Assembly: GCA_022565335.1 (NCBI GenBank)
Contig: JAIUMY010000027.1
Coordinates: 1-34,952, forward strand
Source of the DNA: Opitutales bacterium
GTDB lineage: Bacteria > Verrucomicrobiota > Verrucomicrobiia > Opitutales > T3Sed10-336
Length of the DNA: 34,952 bases
Reading direction: 5' to 3'
Under the pieces are notes generated by a model, which saw only the letters and a program-made list of their open reading frames with translations, searched no databases and was not told where the DNA came from. Positions 17,211 through 26,763 of this stretch are shown here, one piece after another. Made by a program: the position numbers and the translations under genes. The first letter of the stretch is position 1. Each line of letters begins with the position of its first letter.

Positions 17211-18752
17211 TCAGTATGACTTCCGGGAACGAAAATATTTTCGCAGCGCACGAACCATCCGGGAGAGCAAGGGGAACCTGTTTTTTTGTTGAGCCAAGGA
17301 CCCTTGGCTCAACTTCTTTTTGAGTGCGATGATTTCCATTTTGAGGCGGTGAATTTCTCCAGAGTCTCCTTCAAGCGCACGTTCCAATAATTGGTTATGT
17401 TGAAAAGTAGAGTGCCAAATCGTGACCAACTCAGTTGAAAGCTCTTCATCCAATTCGATTTCAAAATGGTCCGGATCTTGAAAAAACCGCTGCCATAGAT
17501 GAGGCGCGTGAGTCTTTTCCCAATGCTTTCGAGCCATAGTTCCTTGGTTTCGGCACCAATCCACATCAATATTGCGGATTATCTCTAACAAATCATCAGG
17601 GTGAAACCACGTCAGGGCAGTGGGGTAAGCCATTCGACTTCGGCGGATATTGTTTTGAGAATACCGTCCATGCCAAATCATAGGCACCCCTGCAGCCATA
17701 CATTCCACCGAAGTACGCGCCCCCGGCAGAGGAAAGCTGTTCAACATCACATCCACACCCCGCTCTTCGATAATCTTTGCGACGGATTCGCAACGCCCTA
17801 CCGCTTGGAAACGATCTTTTCTCACTCCGGCCGCTAACAATTCGGAATGAATGGTTGCTAACAAATCTGCGGGAAGCTCACCTATATGGACATGAATTCC
17901 TTTGGTGTTTTTCAGAAGCCCTATGATCACACCTAAATAACCGTAACCGGACAAACCTCTTCGGAAAAGCTTTGCCGCAGAAACAGCCATCCCTGTAGTC
18001 ACCGCACCGTTTCGCAGAAACGTCTTTCGCCGCCAGCCGGGATCTGGGCAAGTGAGAGGCAGGTATTGGTTCGAAAGGCCCAAATTAAAACGGGTAAATG
18101 CCGCTGTTCGTTCGGTAAGCTCGATCACTCGCGCCTTTTTCAGATACAATCCCACCGTGGGTGAATAATCCGCATGATGAAACATGTAAATTTTCGCATT
18201 GGTAATGCTGGCAACGGCTACAGCAACAGCGACGGCTTCAACATCATGCATGTGCTGAAATAAATGAATGCGGGCAGGCGGTTGAACCAAACAGGCTTCG
18301 ATTGCGGCCAGAATGCGTTCAGAAGGCGAATTCCCGGGGATTTTCATGACCTTTGAAGAGCATAGACCGGTACGCTCCAACGCCCCCGGAGGCACTGGAT
18401 TTTCATCATCAAGCGGATGCGGAAAACAAAGCTTGACGGTATCTTCCGGGCAAGCAGCCACTAAATCACCAATGAGTGCGGTATGCCCTCCCTCGGCGTA
18501 AAGTGTGGTTGCAATAACGAGCTCACCAGAGGACTTGGGGTAGGTCTTCCCCCTATACTGCGCGGCGATTTTGACTCCACAGGCCTCGATCAGGAAATCG
18601 ATTTCCTCCATCCCCAAGGGCAGCGGACCAATATCGCTTTGGTAGATAAGCCTTGATGCAGTATCATGAAGATTGATCAACAATTCGTCCAGGGCTCCCC
18701 GGTGAAAAAGATCCCACCCTTCCTGTACGCATTGTTTGTATCCTTTACTCAT
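17211..18752 (-). CDS. Glycosyltransferase-like protein
   Basis: RGVDVMLNSFPLPGARTSVECMAAGVPMIWHGRYSQNNIRRSRMAYPTALTWFHP; ATGA overlap with DegT gene. Confidence 0.68.
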   Translation of the reverse strand: MSKGYKQCVQEGWDLFHRGALDELLINLHDTASRLIYQSDIGPLPLGMEEIDFLIEACGVKIAAQYRGKTYPKSSGELVIATTLYAEGGHTALIGDLVAACPEDTVKLCFPHPLDDENPVPPGALERTGLCSSKVMKIPGNSPSERILAAIEACLVQPPARIHLFQHMHDVEAVAVAVAVASITNAKIYMFHHADYSPTVGLYLKKARVIELTERTAAFTRFNLGLSNQYLPLTCPDPGWRRKTFLRNGAVTTGMAVSAAKLFRRGLSGYGYLGVIIGLLKNTKGIHVHIGELPADLLATIHSELLAAGVRKDRFQAVGRCESVAKIIEERGVDVMLNSFPLPGARTSVECMAAGVPMIWHGRYSQNNIRRSRMAYPTALTWFHPDDLLEIIRNIDVDWCRNQGTMARKHWEKTHAPHLWQRFFQDPDHFEIELDEELSTELVTIWHSTFQHNQLLERALEGDSGEIHRLKMEIIALKKKLSQGSLAQQKNRFPLLSRMVRALRKYFRSRKSY

Positions 18753-19849
18753 AGGGAAGCCAGCGCCTCCTTAAACACAGTGACAACGTGAAAAACATCC
18801 TCATCCCGCATGGATGGATATAAGGGCAAACTCAGAATAGATTCAGAAATACGAGACGCAACCGGGAAAGAACCCCACGCAAATTCAGAAGCATAAGCAC
18901 CCGTGCGGTGCGGCGGGACCGGATAATGAACCGCCGTCTGGATCCCCGCCTGAAGCATTTTTTCCCGGATGAGATCCCGCTCATTCACTAATATGGTAAA
19001 AAGGTGCCAGGCATGGGTTACCTGTTGGGACGGAGCCGGGAGTTGAATATTGGAAAACCCAGCCAACTGTTTTATATAAAGCCCGGCCAACTCCCTCAGC
19101 TTGTTTTGCCGTTCCCCCAGATAACGTAGCTTCACCCGGAGGACAGAGGCATGCAACTCCTCCATCCGGCCATTTTCGCCACGCAAATCATGTATCCCCG
19201 GTTTTTTCATTCCGTAATTCCGAAGAGCCTTCACCATCGAAATGATTTCAGGGTTTTTAGAAATCACTGCCCCGGCATCCCCAAGGGCACCCAGGTTTTT
19301 GGTCGGATAAAAGCTTAATGCCGCCCCATCCGCCATACATGCAGAGCGGGAGCCTTTCCATTCGGCCCCGAGGGACTGTGCCGCATCGACCAACAAAAGC
19401 AACCCATGCCTATCCGCATAGCGACGCAGAGCAACCATATCGCAGGGTTCTCCATACAAATGGGTGGTCAGAATCGCGCGCGTGCCGACAGGGGGAACCT
19501 CGGGTAAAGCCGAGGCATCCAAATTCCGACTTGTCATGGCTGGTTCAACCGGCAGCACCTTGGCCCCCACCGCACTCACTGCCAACCAAGTCGCGATATA
19601 GGTATTTGAGGCCACGAGAACCGAATCCCCTGGTCCAACACCATAAGCTTGCAGCAAGAGTTTCAAACCGACCATACCACTGGCAACTCCGGCAACGTGA
19701 AGTCCGTCATGATATGCGCCCAATTCATCCTCAAAGGCTTCCAACTCCGTTCCTAAAATAAGATTTCCGCTGTTCAGGACTCTTGCCAACGCTCCGTCAA
19801 TCTCGTCACGGATCTCAGCAATTTCAGACTTTAGATCGCGGAATAACAT
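18749..19849 (-). CDS. DegT/DnrJ/EryC1/StrS aminotransferase (QdtB/FdtB-like)
   Basis: MLFRDLKSEIAEIRDEIDGALARVLNSGNLILGTELEAFEDELG...DAAQSLGAEWKG...SFYPTKNLGALGDAG. Confidence 0.93.
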   Translation of the reverse strand: MLFRDLKSEIAEIRDEIDGALARVLNSGNLILGTELEAFEDELGAYHDGLHVAGVASGMVGLKLLLQAYGVGPGDSVLVASNTYIATWLAVSAVGAKVLPVEPAMTSRNLDASALPEVPPVGTRAILTTHLYGEPCDMVALRRYADRHGLLLLVDAAQSLGAEWKGSRSACMADGAALSFYPTKNLGALGDAGAVISKNPEIISMVKALRNYGMKKPGIHDLRGENGRMEELHASVLRVKLRYLGERQNKLRELAGLYIKQLAGFSNIQLPAPSQQVTHAWHLFTILVNERDLIREKMLQAGIQTAVHYPVPPHRTGAYASEFAWGSFPVASRISESILSLPLYPSMRDEDVFHVVTVFKEALASL

Positions 19850-20273
19850 CGGGTGGAATTTGGTCTGTGAAAAAAAAGTTTGGGTCGCGCACATAATTGT
19901 CCTCAGAATACTCCACCGAGGACAAGACCAAAGTAATCGTCCTTTCGGCATATCCAAAGAGATCCACCCACCAACCTGGCGGAATGACCGCTCCTACGCC
20001 TGGAGAATCAAGATGAAAGGTGACATTCCGCCCATGAGAATTCAGAAGCCTCACGGTCAGCGAGCCTTGAAGCGCCAATAGCAGTTCCACTCCATCGCGA
20101 TGCGCATGGCCCCCACGCCGGGCCCCCTCCGGTATTCCGCACACGTAATACGCCCTTTGTAAGGCAAAGGGCAAAGGCAAATCCTTTTGGGCGAAAAACA
20201 GATTGCCTAAGGTATGCTCCGAACAAGGAAGCTCTAGCAAACCAGGCTCTATCAATGCTGGGTCTTTAGACAT
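19824..20273 (-). CDS. Sugar 3,4-ketoisomerase, cupin (QdtA/FdtA/WxcM-like)
   Basis: YYVCGIPEGARRGGHAHRDGVELLLALQGSLTVRL...VGAVIPPGWWVDLFGYAERTITLVLSSVEYSEDNYVRD. Confidence 0.9.
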   Translation of the reverse strand: MSKDPALIEPGLLELPCSEHTLGNLFFAQKDLPLPFALQRAYYVCGIPEGARRGGHAHRDGVELLLALQGSLTVRLLNSHGRNVTFHLDSPGVGAVIPPGWWVDLFGYAERTITLVLSSVEYSEDNYVRDPNFFFTDQIPPDVIPRSKV

Positions 20274-20283
20274 GTCAGGTGAT

Positions 20284-20988
20284 TTATTTTCTTTTAAATT
20301 CCTTTTTATCCACCGCCGGAACTCCTGCAACCAACCGATGAGGCGAAACGTTTTTGAGGACCACCGCTCCTCCGGCTACGTAACTGCCTTCGCCGATACA
20401 GACATTTTCCAAAACCGTCGCGCCAATACCCACCACACATCCTTGACCAAGCCGAACCCTTGACGCCACCGCAGCCGAAGGACTCACAATCACATGATCC
20501 TCCAATACGGCATCATGCCCTATCGAAACGCCCCGGTTACAAAATGAGAAACGCCCGACCATTGTATTGGGACCTATCACGGTATTCGCACCGACAAAAC
20601 AGCCTTCGCCCAACACCGACATGGGGGAGACCACTGCACTAGCATGAAGAAGCGGGGAAAAGGCCAACCCATGCCGCGACTTCAACAACTTGATCAGAGG
20701 CTCAAGCTTCGGCCCCCGAAACCCTGCAACGGGTCTCTCGCCCTCGATTGGTACGTAATCCTCCAGCTGATCCACCTGTACCCGGTGATCCATACCCATT
20801 TTCTCCAGCCAATCATGGTAGTTTCTCAATCGGTCCTCAAATCGGTCTCCCTCTGCTCTGGGCGGTTCTTCCATGTTACGAACCACTCTGGATAAAATTC
20901 CCCCGACCGAGTGGATCGCATCCACAAAGTCCCCGAAAAGGGGATGGGTTCCAAATAAAACATAACGCTGCGGGGATTTCTTATTCAT
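20284..20988 (-). CDS. Left-handed beta-helix acyltransferase (NeuD/PglD-like)
   Basis: N-terminal Rossmann-like segment then hexapeptide repeats GANTVIGPNTMVGRFSFCNRGVSIGHDAVLEDHVIVSPSAAV. Confidence 0.88.
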   Translation of the reverse strand: MNKKSPQRYVLFGTHPLFGDFVDAIHSVGGILSRVVRNMEEPPRAEGDRFEDRLRNYHDWLEKMGMDHRVQVDQLEDYVPIEGERPVAGFRGPKLEPLIKLLKSRHGLAFSPLLHASAVVSPMSVLGEGCFVGANTVIGPNTMVGRFSFCNRGVSIGHDAVLEDHVIVSPSAAVASRVRLGQGCVVGIGATVLENVCIGEGSYVAGGAVVLKNVSPHRLVAGVPAVDKKEFKRK

Positions 20989-21853
20989 GGCAGGGGCACC
21001 TCCCATATTCACCGTACCCCGGAAGCATACCCAGCCGCTTCCGCAAGGTTGCCGGCCGCATAACGCGCCGGCCCAGAATTGCCGCCATTCTATGTACCCG
21101 CTCAACCAGATCGTGATTCGTAGCCAACTGAGCACGGTCTGAGTCCATAAACAGGTTATCCTCCAACCCGACACGAACCCCACCGCCGCTGGCTAACGCC
21201 AGTGCATTTGCCGGAAGCTGCGCAAAGCCGAGACCTCCTGCGGCCCAACAGGCTCCCTCGGGCAATCCTGCAATTAAATGGCCGAGAACTCCCGGCTCAC
21301 ACTGGGCTGTCGCCAAATTCCCAAGAAGAAAATTGACATAACAAGGATCTCGAAGAACCCCCCGATTTCTTAGATATTTCACTACATTCAACATCCCGAC
21401 ATCAAATATTTCCAACTCAGGAACAATCCCGCGCTGGAGCATTTCCCGGGCAAGTCCCACTGCTGTGGAAGGTTCCGTCAGACTGACTTGACGGGAAAAA
21501 TTCAAAGAAGACGGCGTAAGTGAAGCCATGTCGGGTTTGGCCTCGCCGGCGAGCTGCAAAGGGGCCAATCGGGATTCCAAATCGGGCGTCTTCCGGCCAC
21601 TGCATGAGATACAGACAATCAGTTCCGGATTCAATTTTCGCACTTCTGCGATAAGGTCTCCGTATCGCTTCACACACAACGTCGATTCCTCCGTTTCATC
21701 CCGAACATGTAAATGCACCATAGTGACACCCATCGCATCCACCTTGGCAATGTCTTCAAGAATCCTCTCCATCGTCAAAGGAACATGCGGAGAATCAGCG
21801 GATCGTGGCACCATCCCTGTTGGCACAAAATTCAATACATACTCACTATTCAA
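20981..21853 (-). CDS. BKACE family (DUF849; 3-keto-5-aminohexanoate cleavage enzyme-like)
   Basis: NFVPTGMVPRSADSPHVPLTMERILEDIAKVDAMGVTMVHLHVRDE...GGVRVGLEDNLF. Confidence 0.88.
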   Translation of the reverse strand: MNSEYVLNFVPTGMVPRSADSPHVPLTMERILEDIAKVDAMGVTMVHLHVRDETEESTLCVKRYGDLIAEVRKLNPELIVCISCSGRKTPDLESRLAPLQLAGEAKPDMASLTPSSLNFSRQVSLTEPSTAVGLAREMLQRGIVPELEIFDVGMLNVVKYLRNRGVLRDPCYVNFLLGNLATAQCEPGVLGHLIAGLPEGACWAAGGLGFAQLPANALALASGGGVRVGLEDNLFMDSDRAQLATNHDLVERVHRMAAILGRRVMRPATLRKRLGMLPGYGEYGRCPCHE

Positions 21854-21943
21854 AATACAAACTTTTTAAAAAATGGATTCGAAAGAGTTTCTCCTCTGGA
21901 GAACTATACGACGGAAATAAAGAAAAGGGGAAGCTTTTTCATT

Positions 21944-22903
21944 TCAAGGAATCCATTCCCAGCTACAAAGCGCAATACCCCGCGCACCCAGATACTCCTT
22001 ATATCGAAAAAGTTCAGCCTGAAGATTGCCCGTAACAGGATCATAAGACGTTCCAACATCACAAACCCCGCACGAATCTGCAAAGGTTTTCATCGCGAAA
22101 AGATCCAATCGCGTCGAGAGGTAGTCGGACTGGTTTTCCCCAACTCGGAAACAGGCTTGCAACCGTAAGACTTTTTCAAAAACAAAAACGATAAGGCCTC
22201 CCACGAGCCGACTTTCTTCTTTTGCCGTCAAAAAATAAATATTTTCGGGAAAAGCCTTCTTCAATTTCCTGATTTCCTCCAATGAGTGGATTGGCGATCG
22301 GCCAAAACGATCCCGCAGAAAACGTTCCAGCGCGGGCCAAATCTCTTCGGCATCTTCCGTTATCCCCAATTCCAGAGGATAACAACGGCGTGCCTTGCGA
22401 ATTTGTTTCAGACGACGGCTTGACAGGAGTTCAGGCAAACCATCCGCCTTCAACCTGAGCATAGACGTAAGCCTGGTCTGCCGGAGATGGGCTCCACGCT
22501 CTTGCAGCAGGACTTCCACTTCATCCCCTTCGGTTTTCTGATAAGGACTTGGCATCGGAGTAAAAACCAACCGCTCAAGCCCCTCGGTACGCATGTGCGC
22601 TGCCAATAGGTCCAGCATTTGCGAAATGTCATGCAGTCCGGCACCCCGCGCCAGAATAAGTCCCCCAAAGGGCAACCCTCCATAGCTATTCAAAGTACGA
22701 TCCTCCCGATTTGCCGGAAGCGCCCCAACCACTTTTCTTTCGTCCTTGAGAAACAAGATCGAATGATCCGTAATCCGATCTTCGTTATACCCAAGATAAT
22801 CACGCTGAAGCCAAAAGAGTCCGTTCCGGGCATTTTTCACAAACGCGTCCCATAGAGGTTTATCAACCGGTTTGTATGGAGAGAGTTTCAGCATTTTGCC
22901 CAT
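21944..22903 (-). CDS. FemAB/GNAT-like acyltransferase
   Basis: NARNGLFWLQRDYLGYNEDRITDHSILFLKDERKVVGALPAN...SYGGLPFGGL...CDVGTSYDP. Confidence 0.78.
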   Translation of the reverse strand: MGKMLKLSPYKPVDKPLWDAFVKNARNGLFWLQRDYLGYNEDRITDHSILFLKDERKVVGALPANREDRTLNSYGGLPFGGLILARGAGLHDISQMLDLLAAHMRTEGLERLVFTPMPSPYQKTEGDEVEVLLQERGAHLRQTRLTSMLRLKADGLPELLSSRRLKQIRKARRCYPLELGITEDAEEIWPALERFLRDRFGRSPIHSLEEIRKLKKAFPENIYFLTAKEESRLVGGLIVFVFEKVLRLQACFRVGENQSDYLSTRLDLFAMKTFADSCGVCDVGTSYDPVTGNLQAELFRYKEYLGARGIALCSWEWIP

Positions 22904-22986
22904 AAGGAGCTATTCCGTTTATTTCGTAACAACTTCCAGAAAGGACCGCTTTCCGGCGACCTGGCGGCCCTGAGGGGCAGCAACGC

Positions 22987-23062
<76 letters not shown>

Positions 23063-23625
23063 GTCAGAAACCAACGTAAGAAACTAGGAAAAACTTTTCT
23101 CCCAATCCTGGCAAGAAAGAACACCGGTGTTTTTCATTTTTCTTCTTTCCCGGGTGAGACAGTTTTCTGAGGAGCAAGGACATTTCTGACTTTGCGGAGC
23201 CGACCGTTCCCACCCTTCCTGTAGGGCTTGCGCTTGCGCAATGCCGTTGCGGTGAGGACGGTCGCAGGGTTTCTAAGGGAAACGCCATTTGCGATGGCCT
23301 GCGTAAACCTCTGGCAAAAGCGTGAGTCTTCACGGGCGGCGCTCCACAAGTGGAGGCCCTACAAAAAAGACCAAACCCCGCCAAGATGGGACAGGACGGA
23401 GCGGAGATCGGTCTGGGGTGAGCCCAGGGTGTTTCCGACGCCTCGGGAGTGTTGTGATCCCCGCTCAGCGGGATTTCGCTGTGGCTCAACAGATAGCACA
23501 AAGCCCCCGTTCGCGATTGCCAAAGGGGCGACATTTCCGTTTTCCGAATTTCCACCATCACTCCCATTCCCAAGGACAGGATTCACCGCTGCGCCCGACA
23601 AATGCCCGTGCTCCTGGGTCGGGGT

Positions 23626-23853
23626 TTACTCTACCCCGAGAAACGCGGCCGCTTTTTGGTAACTTCGCCTTTCCAGGTAATGACGCAGGTCCCCCGGCAA
23701 TTCGCGGCGATTTTCGACCGCGAGACGATCGAGCTCCGCCAGAATCTCCGTCAGGGAACGCTCCCCTTTTCCGACCACGGCCTCGGAAAACTCCCTTAGA
23801 AGAATTTTTGCGCGAGAGAGTGTTTCTTGTGATTGAGAATTTTGATTATCCAT
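23626..23853 (-). CDS. Small uncharacterised protein
   Basis: MDNQNSQSQETLSRAKILLREFSEAVVGKGERSLTEILAELDRLAVENRRELPGDLRHYLERRSYQKAAAFLGVE; amphipathic, plausible composition. Confidence 0.6.
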   Translation of the reverse strand: MDNQNSQSQETLSRAKILLREFSEAVVGKGERSLTEILAELDRLAVENRRELPGDLRHYLERRSYQKAAAFLGVE

Positions 23854-23945
23854 GAGAATTCTTAAAAGACAACATAAGCAAACTTGCTTGTCAGCCAAAT
23901 CTCTATTATATTTTTTCCTTTCTCCATACCTGTGCCCGAAGCACC

Positions 23946-26717
23946 ATGAATCAAATATCCTTCGCTCATCGCCAAAACGCCGACCTTATCGACCAATACT
24001 ACGAGTCTTGGAAGCAAGACGAGACCTCCGTTGACGAAAATTGGCGGGCCTTTTTCTCGGGGTTTGAATTAGCCTCCCAAAACGGCAGTGCTCCCACCGC
24101 TGCCCAGTTACCTGACGGAACCCCGGATACCGGAAGCTTCCCCGAGGGCTTTGCCGCCAAACAATCCCGGGTGGCCAGCCTTATCTATGCCTACCGCACG
24201 CTCGGGCACCTGACCGCCGATCTCGACCCCTTGGGCTTAAGCCCGCGCAGCCACCCTCAATTGGATCTTTCCAACTTCGGTCTGACCGAGGCGGATCTGC
24301 AAGAGGAATACGATGTTGGCCACTATCAGGACGGCGGGAAAATGCCACTCGGCGAGGTCATCGAAAAACTGAAAAGAACATACTGCGACAAAGTCGGCGT
24401 TGAGTACATTTACATTCAGGATACCGAGATCCGCCGCTGGCTGCAAAGCCGCATGGAGGGGATTTCCATGGATCCGCAGTTTGATCGCGAAGAAAAGATC
24501 CGCATTCTCAAGAAAGTCCATGAAGCTGAGGTCTTCGAAAGATTTCTGCATACCCGGTATTCCGGGCAAAAGCGCTTTTCTCTCGAAGGCGGCGAAACGA
24601 CCATTGCCGCCCTCGACATGCTGATTGAAAAATGCCCCCATTTCGGCATTGAGGAAATCGTCATGGGCATGGCCCACCGGGGCCGACTCAACGTCCTCGC
24701 GAACATCATGAAGAAATCCTACGAGTTTATCTTCGAGGAATTCTCCGAAAACTACATCCCGGAAACGGTTTGCGGCGATGGCGATGTCAAATACCACCTC
24801 GGCTACGAATCGGTCCTCAAAACCTCTTCCGAAAAAGAAGTCGAAGTTCGCTTAGCTTCCAACCCCAGCCACTTGGAGGCCGTCAACCCGGTGGTCGAAG
24901 GCAAGGCCCGCGCCCGTCAACGCATCCGCGAAGACCTGGAGCGAAAGAGAGTCCTGCCCTTCCTCATTCACGGCGATGCCGCCTTCGCCGGCCAAGGGGT
25001 CGTCAGCGAAACCTTGAATTTCTCCCAACTTCCCGGCTACCGCACCGGGGGCACGATCCATTTCATTATCAACAATCAAATCGGCTTCACCACCAAACCT
25101 TCGGAGGGCCGGTCCAGTCGCTACTGCACTGACATTGCCAAAATGATCGAAGCCCCGATTTTCCATGTCAACGGCGACGACCCTCTGGCCGTTTGCATGG
25201 TCATGGACCTTGCCCTGGAATTTCGGCAAAAATTCCAGAAAGATATCGTCATCGACATGTATTGCTACCGCAAGCACGGCCACAACGAGACCGATGAGCC
25301 AATGTTTACGCAGCCGATTCTTTACCAACGAATCAATAAAAAGCGCGCCATTAGCACAATACTCTCCGAAAAACTTATCGAGGAAGGCACCTTGGGCGAA
25401 AAAGAAAGCGAGAGCATTGCCAAGGAATTTCGGGAAACCCTCGACCAAGCTTTTGAAAAAGTAAAGTCAGGACAAAAAGAGAGCGATAAAATCGAAAAGA
25501 AATTCCGCGGGGCCGACGCGGTTTTCCAGCCGCCCTACTCTTTCGACCCCCTGCCCACCGGGGTCGAGGAAAAAACTTTGCGGAAAATCACCGAAGCTCT
25601 GACCGCGGTTCCTGAGAATTTTAAACTAAACCGGAAAATCAAACGCCAACTGGACGCCCGGCGGCGCAGCATGGAGGAAAACGAGCCTATCGACTGGGGA
25701 TTTGCCGAGGCGCTGGCCTTTGGCAGCCTCATGCTGGAAGGCACTCCCGTCAGGCTTTCCGGACAGGACAGCGAGCGGGGCACTTTCAGTCACCGGCACG
25801 CGGCCTTCTACGATGTCGAAACCAGCGAGCGCTACGTGCCCCTTTTGCATCTGGACGAAAACCAAGCCAAATTCTGCGTATACAATTCCAGCCTTTCGGA
25901 AGCCGGCGTTCTCGGCTTTGATTTTGGCTACTCGCTGGATTACCCGCAAATGCTCTGTATCTGGGAAGCTCAATTCGGGGATTTCGTCAATGGGGCTCAG
26001 GTTATCATCGATCAATTTTTAACCTCCAGCGAATCCAAATGGCAACAGGTCAGCGGGATGACCCTGCTCCTGCCACACGGCTACGAAGGCCAAGGGCCGG
26101 AACACTCTTCGGCACGCCTGGAGCGGTTTCTTCAAAGCTGCGCCGAAGACAACATTCAGGTCTGCAATATGACTACCGCGGCCCAATACTTTCACTGCCT
26201 GCGTCGGCAAATGAAGCGGGAATACCGCAAACCACTGATCATCATGTCGCCCAAGAGCCTCCTTCGTCACAAGGGGGTAAGCTCCCCGATGGAGGATTTG
26301 ACCTCCGGGCATTTCAAGGAAATCCTCCCCGATCCCGAAGCTCCCGCCAAGGCCAAAACCAAACGGCTGATTCTCTGCTCCGGGAAAGTCTTCTACGATC
26401 TTGATGACTACCGACGCAAAAACAACATCACCGACACCACGATCGTTCGCGTCGAGCAACTTTATCCGCTCAACCGGAAAGAATTGGAAAAACTGGCCAA
26501 AGACTACAAAAAATCCGGGGATCTGGTCTGGTGCCAGGAGGAATCCAAAAACATGGGAGCCTGGAGCTTCATCGCCCCCGAACTGGCCGAAATCTTTGGC
26601 AAACCTTTCCGCTATAGCGGGCGCGGCGCCAGCGCCAGTCCGGCCGTCGGTGCCCTCACCTTGCACAATCGGGAACTTGCGGAATTCCTGGACGACGCCT
26701 TTCAGAAGAAAAGTTAA
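23946..26717 (+). CDS. sucA: 2-oxoglutarate dehydrogenase E1 component
   Basis: Full-length; AHRGRLNVLANIMKKSYEFIFEEF, YCYRKHGHNETDEPMFTQP, LLPHGYEGQGPEHSSARLERFLQ. Confidence 0.97.
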   Translation: MNQISFAHRQNADLIDQYYESWKQDETSVDENWRAFFSGFELASQNGSAPTAAQLPDGTPDTGSFPEGFAAKQSRVASLIYAYRTLGHLTADLDPLGLSPRSHPQLDLSNFGLTEADLQEEYDVGHYQDGGKMPLGEVIEKLKRTYCDKVGVEYIYIQDTEIRRWLQSRMEGISMDPQFDREEKIRILKKVHEAEVFERFLHTRYSGQKRFSLEGGETTIAALDMLIEKCPHFGIEEIVMGMAHRGRLNVLANIMKKSYEFIFEEFSENYIPETVCGDGDVKYHLGYESVLKTSSEKEVEVRLASNPSHLEAVNPVVEGKARARQRIREDLERKRVLPFLIHGDAAFAGQGVVSETLNFSQLPGYRTGGTIHFIINNQIGFTTKPSEGRSSRYCTDIAKMIEAPIFHVNGDDPLAVCMVMDLALEFRQKFQKDIVIDMYCYRKHGHNETDEPMFTQPILYQRINKKRAISTILSEKLIEEGTLGEKESESIAKEFRETLDQAFEKVKSGQKESDKIEKKFRGADAVFQPPYSFDPLPTGVEEKTLRKITEALTAVPENFKLNRKIKRQLDARRRSMEENEPIDWGFAEALAFGSLMLEGTPVRLSGQDSERGTFSHRHAAFYDVETSERYVPLLHLDENQAKFCVYNSSLSEAGVLGFDFGYSLDYPQMLCIWEAQFGDFVNGAQVIIDQFLTSSESKWQQVSGMTLLLPHGYEGQGPEHSSARLERFLQSCAEDNIQVCNMTTAAQYFHCLRRQMKREYRKPLIIMSPKSLLRHKGVSSPMEDLTSGHFKEILPDPEAPAKAKTKRLILCSGKVFYDLDDYRRKNNITDTTIVRVEQLYPLNRKELEKLAKDYKKSGDLVWCQEESKNMGAWSFIAPELAEIFGKPFRYSGRGASASPAVGALTLHNRELAEFLDDAFQKKS

Positions 26718-26763
26718 TCTTTTACCGTTGCCGCCCTCTCTCTAAACTCTCATCTATAATCAC

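Noticed and set aside
24237-26666. Minus-strand ORFs opposite sucA
   Set aside because: Shadow ORFs of a highly conserved gene.
26755-26763. TATAAT three nt before the sucB start as a leaderless promoter
   Set aside because: Too close: the expected TSS would fall inside the ORF, and sucB is probably co-transcribed with sucA.
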